Source of the DNA: DATNPX01 sp036702975
Lineage (GTDB): Bacteria > Cyanobacteriota > Vampirovibrionia > Obscuribacterales > Obscuribacteraceae
Assembly: GCA_036702975.1 (NCBI GenBank)
Contig: DATNPX010000034.1
Coordinates: 310,001 to 374,000 of the forward strand
Reading direction: 5' to 3'
DNA: 64,000 nucleotides
In this document: positions 50,520 to 57,994 of the stretch, one piece after another
How the letters are laid out: the number at the start of each line of letters is the position of its first letter
Numbering within the stretch: position 1 is the stretch's first letter
The notes under the pieces: model-generated
The model's database searches: none
What the model saw: only the letters and a program-made list of their open reading frames with translations
Told to the model about the DNA's origin: nothing
Program-made: the position numbers and the translations under genes

Positions 50520-52514
50520 CTACTCGCTGAAGAGCTTATTGTCTTCCGGCAACTCGAGAGCGCGCCAGTTGCCTGATATTGTTCCACTAGCAAGCGGATC
50601 GATACTTTCCGCTTCCAAAATTCGATCCATTTTTTGCAGCAAACTGGCATAGTTGCGTGTGATCCTGGTCGTGGTTGGATGAGAATCACCAAGCTTATCT
50701 GCGCATATACGCACCGCTATTTTGTAAGCATTCTCAGCTGCTTTATACTTCGACTGCACGTGATAAACGGTGGCAAGATTTTGGTAGCCACAAGCGACAT
50801 CAGGATGATCTGGGCCGACGTTGTTAGCGATGATGCGAATATATTCGCGTCCGTATTCTTCCGCCTCACCATATGCCTGTTGGAAATAAGCGATCCGGCC
50901 CAAGTTAGAGATTGCTTGTGCGGCTGAGAGACTCTCCCCTCCGTGTAAATTACTGCGCAAATCGAAGGCTTTTTGATAGGCGGCACGTGCGTTAACAAAA
51001 TCCTGTTCCATAGTAAAAGCAGATGCGATCCCTTCGAAGCATTCGCAGTGACGCGTATCTTCCACCACCGGCAGCTTTCTCAAAATCTCATGCCACATCT
51101 GGCGCGAGCCTGCAAAATTTCCTTGCTGCGCAAATTGCATGGCAACATCGCGCATGTTCCGCAATTCGAACGCAGCTCGTTGCGCAGCCATTTCCTGGTT
51201 TGCAGCATCCGCTCGGTTATCACCACCGGCAGTGCCTGCGAGCGCAGCTTCTGCAGCTTGAGCAGAGTCTTCAGTTTGTTGATTTTCAGAGGAATGTGCC
51301 GCTACCTGATTGTTTTCGCCATCATGTTGCCATTGCAATTCACGCAAGGCCTCGTGAAGCTCCATGCCTCGCCGGCGGCTATAATCGAAAGCAATCGCTG
51401 CATGTTCCAGCGTTAGTTTTCCTTCGTTGACGAGTGAACGACACTCATCAGCTTTAGACAGACTCTTTTCGTCGAGATTGCCACCAATCAATAAAATCTG
51501 CGACAGCACCTGTGTGTTTTGTTTCGCCACATCGAATGCCTGCGCTATATCAGCATCATTGACGCATCGCAATGTAGTAAGGAACTGATAGAGACTCATA
51601 GCCTGCGGTTTAGTTGCACGAGCCTCATTGGTATGAAGCGAATTGATAGCTTCATCGAGAGTTTTACCATCCTTGACAGCGTCTAATACCATACGCGCTT
51701 CGTTAAAGCTCAATGAACCGTTTGCAAGGTGTTTTTGGACTGCAAGCGATGCATCCAACACTGCAGGTGTCAGGAGCTTTGCTTCAATCAGTACTTCACC
51801 AACAGGTTTCTGAGTAATTAAGCCTGTTTCGAGAGCGCTCACCAACTCACCATCCGAAATAATTCCAGCAAAGGTCAAAAGCTCACCCAATCGTGGCGCC
51901 GAGCGTTTCGGCAATTCATAAAAGCCCTTCGCTTGTAATGACGTCTCCAAAGACACCTGTCGCTGTTTTGACTCTTTTAAAGCAGCGACCGCTTCGTCTT
52001 TGGTTATCTTCTTATCTCGTATTAGAATCTGGGCGTTGACGGCAGACGCCAGCAAAGGCTCGGTCATAATGCCGCTTAGAATCAAAATGCGCCCGAACGG
52101 CAAGCCGCTTTTCTGCTGTTGCGCAAGTGCCGAATCAAGCTGCGCCCGCGAAATGAAATTGGAGGCCATCAGAAGTTCACCAAGAGGCGTTGTCTCTTGT
52201 GGAGAGTTGAACGGGCTCCAACCGAGATGTAAGAGCGCTTGATCGAATTTGACACTTTTCTCGCGCGTAATCTGCATAGCCGTTTTGGCTTGCTCGAAGT
52301 CCAACAACTTCTCTCTCAGAAATGATTGACAGAGGATGACATTGCTTAAATCGTCTTCGGTAATGACGTTAGTCAAAACGAAGACTCGACCGACAGGCAT
52401 GCTCGTCTCACTTGCAATCGAAAGCATCTCCTGCAGTTCGTCTTCAGCGATCATGCCGAGTTGAACCAGCAACTCCCCTAACCGGTAGTTAGTATTTGTT
52501 TCCAAAGTGGTCAT
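50520..52514 (-). CDS. four-repeat GspE-N-like protein with C-terminal TPR
   Basis: The ATG at 52514 (664 aa) follows GGGGAG; an ATG at 52535 lacks a site. Four ~99-residue repeats start near residues 11, 111, 209 and 308. The first three open with LGELL and each continues with a buried helix pair and a PVGRILI-type strand (for example VGRVFVLTNVITEDDL, FGRILILSGIMTEPLL). This is the GspE/PilB N-terminal fold, here without any ATPase. A Gln/Ala-rich linker (405-450) and about four kinesin-light-chain-type TPRs (460-650) follow. Probably a scaffold in signalling or secretion. Confidence 0.75.
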   Translation of the reverse strand: MTTLETNTNYRLGELLVQLGMIAEDELQEMLSIASETSMPVGRVFVLTNVITEDDLSNVILCQSFLREKLLDFEQAKTAMQITREKSVKFDQALLHLGWSPFNSPQETTPLGELLMASNFISRAQLDSALAQQQKSGLPFGRILILSGIMTEPLLASAVNAQILIRDKKITKDEAVAALKESKQRQVSLETSLQAKGFYELPKRSAPRLGELLTFAGIISDGELVSALETGLITQKPVGEVLIEAKLLTPAVLDASLAVQKHLANGSLSFNEARMVLDAVKDGKTLDEAINSLHTNEARATKPQAMSLYQFLTTLRCVNDADIAQAFDVAKQNTQVLSQILLIGGNLDEKSLSKADECRSLVNEGKLTLEHAAIAFDYSRRRGMELHEALRELQWQHDGENNQVAAHSSENQQTEDSAQAAEAALAGTAGGDNRADAANQEMAAQRAAFELRNMRDVAMQFAQQGNFAGSRQMWHEILRKLPVVEDTRHCECFEGIASAFTMEQDFVNARAAYQKAFDLRSNLHGGESLSAAQAISNLGRIAYFQQAYGEAEEYGREYIRIIANNVGPDHPDVACGYQNLATVYHVQSKYKAAENAYKIAVRICADKLGDSHPTTTRITRNYASLLQKMDRILEAESIDPLASGTISGNWRALELPEDNKLFSE

Positions 52515-52728
52515 CGAGAAGAACTCCCCGAGCAAAAGTTATAAGCCGCTATCTCACGCGCTTTCAGCTACACCGTTCAGAGGAGTTGTTCCACGCTATA
52601 ACCAGGGTGATGTATGCCGACCGAAGTGTTAGCAGAATTTCACCTAAGCGCGCAAGCGGGCGTTGGCGCACTGTTAACGACTACTTGACTTTGGGTATAA
52701 AGTTGTTTTGGGCGCAGGGCTGCGTATT

Positions 52729-53673
52729 ATGAAAATCTTCCGGTTGCTTTTAGCCGCGACTGCCTTGCTTTTGGTATCACCACCGGTACTCGCACAGGGT
52801 TTTCTTGAATCAGCAAACATGGACGCCATGTCGGTCGGGCTAGGCGCTGGGCTCGCCGCAAGCCTTGGACGGGGAGCATTGGTCGGTCGCACCTATCAAA
52901 CGGCAGCGGACGCCCAGATGTCGGCCGCGCAAGCATTGCAGGTGCAAACTAAAGCCATACAACAGTACATGAAGCTCGGGTGTCAATACGAAGCGAAGAA
53001 GCAATGGCAGAACGCAGAAAAGTCTTTCCGATATGTCATGCAGGTCTCGATGATGCGAGATGGAGTTGGAAGTCCCAAAATGGTGCCGACGTTGCAGCAT
53101 CTCGTACATGTAAGCGAGGCTCAAGGTAACATTTTTGATGCTATCGGCTTTCAGCAACGAGTCTTGCAGTTTGCCAAAAATGAGAAGATTCCAGATCCTA
53201 TAACGGTCATCAGCGAAGAGATTCGGTTGTCCAATCTCTATCTGTCACAACAAGACTACCAGCACGCAGAGGCACAGGCGGAAGATTCCTATATCCGGGC
53301 CAAAGCCGCCAACACCACTTTGCCGAAGGAAGAGCGACTACTAGTTTTGAAGACTTATGCGCAACTGCTTCGAAAAATGAAGAAAGATGCTCAGGCAGCC
53401 GGCATCGAACAGGAATTGAGCGTGGAAAAAGAAGAGCAAGCGAATCTGCAGGCAAACCAACAAGCGAGTATCGATGCAAAGAAAGCTTCAGAGTCTAATT
53501 CGTCTGGTTCGTCGAATGCGTCGAGTTCGTCTAATTCCGCGGATATGACTGGCGCGAGCAAACCGGACGGTGGATCAAACACAGCCAAAGTGGAGGCGAC
53601 GGAGGAACCAGTCGCATCGGCCAACTCCAGTTCACACTCCAGTGCACCGCCAACATCAACAAATGCCCCCTGA
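52729..53673 (+). CDS. exported TPR protein
   Basis: The ATG at 52729 (314 aa) starts a signal peptide (MKIFRLLLAATALLLVSPPV, cleavage near LAQG). It has TPR-like units (GCQYEAKKQWQNAEKSFRYV, HLVHVSEAQGNIFDAIGFQQ, LYLSQQDYQHAEAQAEDSYI, YAQLLRKMKKDAQAAGIEQE), then a Ser/Asn/Thr-rich tail of about 85 residues with low complexity, suited to an extracellular stalk. Its last 11 bases overlap the start of the kinase gene, so the two are translationally coupled. Confidence 0.8.
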   Translation: MKIFRLLLAATALLLVSPPVLAQGFLESANMDAMSVGLGAGLAASLGRGALVGRTYQTAADAQMSAAQALQVQTKAIQQYMKLGCQYEAKKQWQNAEKSFRYVMQVSMMRDGVGSPKMVPTLQHLVHVSEAQGNIFDAIGFQQRVLQFAKNEKIPDPITVISEEIRLSNLYLSQQDYQHAEAQAEDSYIRAKAANTTLPKEERLLVLKTYAQLLRKMKKDAQAAGIEQELSVEKEEQANLQANQQASIDAKKASESNSSGSSNASSSSNSADMTGASKPDGGSNTAKVEATEEPVASANSSSHSSAPPTSTNAP

Positions 53674-54823
53674 TAGCGAGCAAATCATAAGCGCAAACGA
53701 AGGGACTGCCCCGGGCGGTAGACCAACCTCCATACTGGAGGAATTGCCGTCGCAATATGAAATAGAGGGCAAGATCAGCCAGGGCGGCATGGGCGCTATC
53801 TACAAAGCGCAAAACCGATACACCGGCGCCATAGTCGCCATAAAAACAATCAAGGTAGAAGCGGCAAACCAACAGAAAACCCTGCAAAGATTCATCGCGG
53901 AGGCGCAAGCCTGTGCCCGGCTGCGCCATCCGCGAATATGCCAGGTGCACGATTTCGGTTTAACTGAGTCACAAATTCCTTTCCTTGTAATGGACTTTAT
54001 CAATGGAATTCCTCTCGGGAAAAAGGTGCAGCGTGACGGTCGAATTATGCCAGCTGAAGCAGTGGTCATCTTTCAACAAATCGCCGAAGGACTCGAGCAT
54101 GCGCATGGGCATCGTGTCGTCCACCGCGACCTTAAGCCAGACAACATCATGCTTTCGCGAGATGAAGAAGGGGCGACGTTAGTACAAATAGTTGATTTTG
54201 GCATTGCAAAAGTTCTCGTCGACGACAAAGAGAAGGATGACTCCAGTCAGCTAACTTCCACCGGCAGCTTTGTTGGTACACCACTATTCATGAGTCCCGA
54301 ACAGGCGCGATCCAAAGGAGACATCGATCATCGCTCCGACATCTACTCCTTCGGCTGCGTAATGTACTTCATACTCGCAGGTGTGGCTCCGCTCGTTGGG
54401 TCGAGTGCAATCGAAACCATTGCAAAGCATTTGCATCAAGCACCACCTGAATTTCCGACGCGGCTGAGAATTCCCGCGGACCTCCGTGCCATTGTATTCA
54501 AATGTTTGGAAAAGAGACCAGAAGACCGCTATCAATCAGTACAAGAACTCTCGTCAGATCTAAAAAAACTTATGCTCGGAGTGAGCATCAAACGCAGACC
54601 GCTCACGCACGAACGTGAAATGCGGCGGAAGAATGTCATTCGCATTATCTACTTTGTGATCGGATTTGCAATCATGTATGCCATCTCGTTGGTTGCCCAA
54701 AGCGCGATGGGACCGGCACCGCATGCAGAGCGTAGCAGCAGCAGTAGTAGCCGTGGAAGTGGGAGCGGTAGTAGTGGAAACGGTAGCCCCAGCAGTGGCA
54801 GCGGTAAGAGTCATCGTCCTTGA
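53663..54823 (+). CDS. Hanks-type Ser/Thr protein kinase, membrane-anchored
   Basis: The ATG at 53663 (386 aa) overlaps the previous gene. The kinase domain spans residues 32-305: ISQGGMGAIYKAQ (glycine loop), catalytic Lys61 in AIKTIK, VVHRDLKPDNIML (Asp156), VDFGIAK (178-184) and FVGTPLFMSPEQARSKGD. All catalytic residues are present. A helix (NVIRIIYFVIGFAIMYAISLV) near residue 335 anchors it, followed by a Ser/Gly tail of about 35 residues with no sensor domain. The coupled exported TPR protein may supply the sensing part. Confidence 0.93.
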   Translation: MPPDSEQIISANEGTAPGGRPTSILEELPSQYEIEGKISQGGMGAIYKAQNRYTGAIVAIKTIKVEAANQQKTLQRFIAEAQACARLRHPRICQVHDFGLTESQIPFLVMDFINGIPLGKKVQRDGRIMPAEAVVIFQQIAEGLEHAHGHRVVHRDLKPDNIMLSRDEEGATLVQIVDFGIAKVLVDDKEKDDSSQLTSTGSFVGTPLFMSPEQARSKGDIDHRSDIYSFGCVMYFILAGVAPLVGSSAIETIAKHLHQAPPEFPTRLRIPADLRAIVFKCLEKRPEDRYQSVQELSSDLKKLMLGVSIKRRPLTHEREMRRKNVIRIIYFVIGFAIMYAISLVAQSAMGPAPHAERSSSSSSRGSGSGSSGNGSPSSGSGKSHRP

Positions 54824-55125
54824 TGATCGACGTTAACTTGTTGTTTGAATCCGCGCCGCACCAACTCTTGTTCTTCTGCGGCTGGAAGATGACCATTCTC
54901 TGATTCGAGCACCATCGCTTGCGTTCTGTTTTGCGTCGGCAGAACGTCATCGTGCTGCAACAATACGGCAGTCTCTGGGAGTCTGTTCCGAGCAGGCGCG
55001 CCCTGGCGATTTGCTTGATGCTGAGCGGGCCGAGCTTCACTGCCAGCGAACATACCGGCACTGAAAGCTGCAACGAGTAACAATGCAAACGTAAATTGGG
55101 AGACGAGACCTAGACTCTTTTCCAT
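54811..55125 (-). CDS. small exported or anchored protein
   Basis: A 104-aa protein with an N-terminal signal/anchor (SQFTFALLLVAAFSAGMFAG) and a polar, Gln/Arg-rich remainder (RPAQHQANRQGAPARNRLPE). It has a GGAGGG-type site. Its 3' end overlaps the convergent kinase gene by 13 bp. No family recognised. The lack of conserved motifs keeps confidence moderate. Confidence 0.5.
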   Translation of the reverse strand: MEKSLGLVSQFTFALLLVAAFSAGMFAGSEARPAQHQANRQGAPARNRLPETAVLLQHDDVLPTQNRTQAMVLESENGHLPAAEEQELVRRGFKQQVNVDHQGR

Positions 55126-55231
55126 CTCAAAACCCTCCTCTACGGCGTTACGATGCAGGAGGACATTGATTTGTTCCGGCGTTCCCGGCGCTTATTGTAT
55201 GCCTGGCTCAGGTGAATCTCGCGGTTTCTAG

Positions 55232-55828
55232 CTAAAAGCCTTGCTTTTTAGCCCATTTAACAAGATGCTCTGCCGACGGCAACTCGAGCTTCGCGGTCAA
55301 AGCCTCCACTTGCTCCATCAGCTGCTCTTCGCTTATCTCCATGCGTAGAGCCGCTTTGCTGAATTTGCCGCGTTGGGTGATCTGCCGCAGTAGATGTCTT
55401 TCCTCTTGCGACAATTTCGTTACATGGCGCGGCAGAGCCGGTGAAACAACGCCTTTCGATCCGCGAGTGACCATCAGTAAAGCCATGCGCAAAAGCGCTG
55501 GTGGATCGGTTTTGAGAACATATCCGCTGGCACCGGCATCGAGAAGATCCTGAACTTCAGAAGGCTTTCCAAGACTTCCAAACATCACAACGCGCACATT
55601 TCGCAGCACCACCAAACGCTTAAGCAGGTCCATGGTGCCCAATAGCCCGGGTAAATGCAGATCCAACAGAACTACGTCAGGAAGCAGCTCTCGGCACACT
55701 TTGAGAGCTTCATCAGATGTTTGAGCTTCCCCCACAATTTTGATGATTCCGCCTGAAGAGAGCTCATTAACTACCTGTTCTCTGGTCGGTACATGATCGT
55801 CGACGACCACCAATCGAATTTCAGGCAT
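55232..55828 (-). CDS. NarL/FixJ-type response regulator
   Basis: The ATG at 55828 (198 aa) is preferred. The receiver domain has VVVDDHVPTREQVV (acidic pocket), VVLLDLHLPGLLG (phospho-acceptor Asp about 53) and ASGYVLKTDPP (conserved Lys about 103). The C-terminal 65 residues fit a LuxR/GerE helix-turn-helix (LSQEERHLLRQITQ, then MEISEEQLMEQVEALTAKL), but the usual Thr-V-K-x-H recognition helix is altered, so DNA binding may differ. No histidine kinase is adjacent. It is a candidate reader of the palindromes in the first half of the window, though nothing directly links them. Confidence 0.88.
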   Translation of the reverse strand: MPEIRLVVVDDHVPTREQVVNELSSGGIIKIVGEAQTSDEALKVCRELLPDVVLLDLHLPGLLGTMDLLKRLVVLRNVRVVMFGSLGKPSEVQDLLDAGASGYVLKTDPPALLRMALLMVTRGSKGVVSPALPRHVTKLSQEERHLLRQITQRGKFSKAALRMEISEEQLMEQVEALTAKLELPSAEHLVKWAKKQGF

Positions 55829-55962
55829 AACTTGAGATCTTCCAGCTGTTACCAACAATGTGAACGATACACGTTACCAGATTCAGTTTAGGAGTATCGC
55901 CAGAAGCAAGTGTTTATAATGTAGAACTTTATTGGTCAGTTCCGAACCAGTCGCGAGTAATC

Positions 55963-56403
55963 ATGAGAAATACATTCCTAGCCTTCACGACCATATTGGC
56001 AACAGCCGCAACTTTTGCCGGAGTCACAGCGAGCGTCCAAGCACAAAATTCGATGGCTACTCAAAAGCCAGTCACAACTCCATCTGGACTTCAATATTCC
56101 GACCTTAAGGTCGGCACAGGTCCATCGCCCAGACCCGGTGACAAAGTCACAGTCAACTACACCGGCTGGCTGACAAACGGCACACAGTTCGATTCTTCTA
56201 TCGGGAAAGCACCGTTCACGTTTCCACTCGGCGCTGGCCAAGTAATCGCCGGATGGGACGAAGGCGTTGCCAGTATGAAAGTCGGCGGCAAGCGCCACCT
56301 CATCATTCCATCCAAGCTCGCTTACAAAGAACGCGGCTTCCCCCCGGTTATTCCACCAAACTCGACACTCGTTTTCGATGTTGAGTTGCTTGGCATCCAA
56401 TAG
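55963..56403 (+). CDS. exported FKBP-type peptidyl-prolyl isomerase
   Basis: A 146-aa protein with a signal peptide (MRNTFLAFTTILATAATFAG, cleavage near VQAQ) and one FKBP domain: GLQYSDLKVGTGPSPRPGDKVTVNYTGWLTNGTQFDSSIG and QVIAGWDEGVASMKVGGKRHLIIPSKLAY. The pocket residues (Tyr in VNYTG, Phe-Asp, Trp59-equivalent) are present, so it should catalyse proline cis-trans isomerisation outside the cytoplasm. It forms a tandem pair with the next gene, 30 bp away. Confidence 0.95.
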   Translation: MRNTFLAFTTILATAATFAGVTASVQAQNSMATQKPVTTPSGLQYSDLKVGTGPSPRPGDKVTVNYTGWLTNGTQFDSSIGKAPFTFPLGAGQVIAGWDEGVASMKVGGKRHLIIPSKLAYKERGFPPVIPPNSTLVFDVELLGIQ

Positions 56404-56433
56404 CAAGATTCAGAACAGAAAAGAGGGTAGAAA

Positions 56434-56781
56434 ATGTCAAACCAAGCAGTAACGACCCCTTCAGGTCTTCAGTATGTCGATTTAAAGGAAGGTACTGGTC
56501 CTTCTCCTCAGAAGGGTGACCAGGTGACTGTGGAATACACCGGCTGGTTGACCGATGGCAGCCAGTTCGACAGCTCTGTCGGCAGAGGACCATTCAAATT
56601 CCAGCTCGGAAAGGGCATGGTAATTGCCGGATGGGATGAAGGCGTAGCAACGATGAAAGTCGGCGGCAAGCGCAAACTGACGATTCCGCACAACCTTGCT
56701 TATGGCGACCGCGGTTTCCCGGGTGCGATACCTCCACGCGCAACGCTCGTTTTCGACGTTGAGCTGCTCAAGATAGGCTAA
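56434..56781 (+). CDS. cytoplasmic FKBP-type peptidyl-prolyl isomerase
   Basis: A 115-aa stand-alone FKBP domain without signal peptide: GLQYVDLKEGTGPSPQKGDQVTVEYTGWLTDGSQFDSSVG and MVIAGWDEGVATMKVGGKRKLTIPHNLAY. About three quarters of positions match the exported copy just upstream, so this is a clear duplication with re-targeting: one copy per compartment. Good ribosome site (AGAGGG) and a strong terminator right after it close the pair. Confidence 0.96.
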   Translation: MSNQAVTTPSGLQYVDLKEGTGPSPQKGDQVTVEYTGWLTDGSQFDSSVGRGPFKFQLGKGMVIAGWDEGVATMKVGGKRKLTIPHNLAYGDRGFPGAIPPRATLVFDVELLKIG

Positions 56782-56811
56782 ACGGGGCTGAAGAATTAGA
56801 GATTCGACGAA

Positions 56812-56848
56812 GGCCGCCGAAAATACGCTTCGGCGGCCCCTGTTTTTG
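56812..56848 (+). terminator. intrinsic terminator after the FKBP pair
   Basis: Ten-base-pair stem GGCCGCCGAA / TTCGGCGGCC with a seven-base loop followed by CCTGTTTTTG. Confidence 0.92.
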
Positions 56849-56875
56849 TTAAAAAATTGGACTTTTAGGAGTCAC

Positions 56876-56899
56876 TAATAATCGGTGTTTGTATTATTA
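56876..56899. promoter_or_regulatory. inverted repeat TAATAAT-N10-ATTATTA
   Basis: Perfect seven-base arms, just upstream of the structured leader of the metal-ATPase operon. Placement fits a repressor operator in or beside its promoter. Confidence 0.45.
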
Positions 56900-56906
56900 A
56901 TAGGTT

Positions 56907-56985
56907 GCCCCTAAATATCCCCACCGGCCTCTGGCTGAGCGTGGCGCTATGAGGGGCGTGGGAGCGAAATCAAATGCTCCCGGTG
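56907..56985 (+). ncRNA. structured 5' leader of the metal-ATPase operon, possible riboswitch
   Basis: A three-way junction can be drawn: CACC (56922-56925) with GGTG (56982-56985); CCTC (56928-56931) with GAGG (56951-56954), containing the hairpin AGCG-tgg-CGCT; and GGGAGC (56960-56965) with GCTCCC (56976-56981). A competing pairing GCCCCT (56907-56912) with AGGGGC (56952-56957) would break the second arm, which is what a two-state switch needs. The AAAAGGAG ribosome site of the first gene lies 8 bases farther on. I do not recognise a known class. Confidence 0.45.
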
Positions 56986-57005
56986 AAGATTAAAAGGAGA
57001 AGCGC

Positions 57006-57257
57006 ATGTTTGAAGATCTTCTAGAAGTCGTTGCTGGTCCCTGGAGTCTTGTGGCACTCGCAGTTGTTGCCCTGCCGGCAGGACGCAAGGCGCTGCGCAC
57101 GGTCGCTAGAGAAGCCGTGCGCGCAGGCATCGCGGTCTCCGAGAGCGCAAAAGACCTCTATGCAGAGCTAAAAGAAGAAGCCAGCGACGTCGTGGCCGAA
57201 GTCAAAGCCGAACGCAAGCACTCTGTCAGCAAAACCGCCCACAAAGCTCACGAATAA
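57006..57257 (+). CDS. DUF5132-like small protein of the metal-ATPase operon
   Basis: An 83-aa protein: MFEDLLEVVAGPWSLVALAV, a short hydrophobic segment, then an amphipathic helix (AREAVRAGIAVSESAKDLYA) and a charged, Lys-rich end (AEVKAERKHSVSKTAHKAHE). This matches the small DUF5132 proteins that accompany HMA2-type P-type ATPases. It probably binds the membrane or the transporter; its function is not known. It has a strong AAAAGGAG site. First gene of the operon. Confidence 0.75.
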   Translation: MFEDLLEVVAGPWSLVALAVVALPAGRKALRTVAREAVRAGIAVSESAKDLYAELKEEASDVVAEVKAERKHSVSKTAHKAHE

Positions 57258-57278
57258 ATTCGAACGAACAGCCCGAGC

Positions 57279-57318
57279 GACGGATCTTTTTTGTTTTTGA
57301 GGTCCGTCCTCTGCTTTT
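57279..57318 (+). terminator. possible terminator/attenuator between operon genes
   Basis: GACGGA (57279-57284) pairs with TCCGTC (57303-57308) across a T-rich loop, then CTCTGCTTTTTT. A partial terminator here would lower expression of the two larger genes relative to the first. Only six pairs with a long loop, so uncertain. Confidence 0.35.
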
Positions 57319-57363
57319 TTCGCGGGGACGTTCCGGAGCTCAGTCGCTGAGGTACAAAGCGCC

Positions 57364-57981
57364 ATGACGAGAAAACTACACGCCAAGTCTAAGGCTGTCG
57401 CGCATCATCTGCCGCATCGAACGCGGCTGAAGTTACCGAAAGAGCACAGAGATCCGGCGACACTCAAGCGCGTACACGAAAGACTCAAAAAAACTGCTGG
57501 CGTATCGGACGTAGAGATAAACGAACGCACCGGGAGCGTGCTGATTCATCATGAGGAAGATCCGGTCATTCTCGATAATGTCAGCACTGCGCTAGAAGAT
57601 GTATGTGAGGAACTGTTCGAGGCCGTCCTTGCAGCTGAAGGAATAGAGATTCCAGGGTTGAGCATCATCGCTCACGTGATCCGCGAGGGACTTTCGCATG
57701 CGGACAATCGGCTAGCAGATGCAACCAACAATCTCATCGATCTGAAGATGCTGGTACCAATTGCATTTTTCGGTGCCGGCGTGTTTCAAGCAAGGCGCAA
57801 CCAAGGCTGGTTTGGGCAAGCTCCCGCCTGGATTCTTTTCTATTTTGCTTACGATGCCTATATGAAGTTTCACGGTCCTAGCGTCAGAGAGACATCTGCT
57901 GAAGAACGCGTTGACGTGTACGAACAAGAACCGCAAGAGAAGAAAAAACCGATCAAGCGGATCTCCATGAATAAGGGCTAG
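57364..57981 (+). CDS. HMA2-domain membrane protein
   Basis: A 205-aa protein. Residues 10-85 form an HMA-like ferredoxin fold (VAHHLPHRTRLKLPKEHRDP, then LKKTAGVSDVEINERTGSVLI) without the metal-binding C-x-x-C, as in the HMA2 group. Two hydrophobic segments follow (LVPIAFFGAGVFQARR, WILFYFAYDAYMKF), then a charged tail. The HMA part resembles the N-terminus of the ATPase immediately downstream, 13 bp away, so it is likely a partner or regulator of that pump rather than a metal chaperone in the usual sense. Confidence 0.75.
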   Translation: MTRKLHAKSKAVAHHLPHRTRLKLPKEHRDPATLKRVHERLKKTAGVSDVEINERTGSVLIHHEEDPVILDNVSTALEDVCEELFEAVLAAEGIEIPGLSIIAHVIREGLSHADNRLADATNNLIDLKMLVPIAFFGAGVFQARRNQGWFGQAPAWILFYFAYDAYMKFHGPSVRETSAEERVDVYEQEPQEKKKPIKRISMNKG

Positions 57982-57994
57982 GCATCGAAATCGA

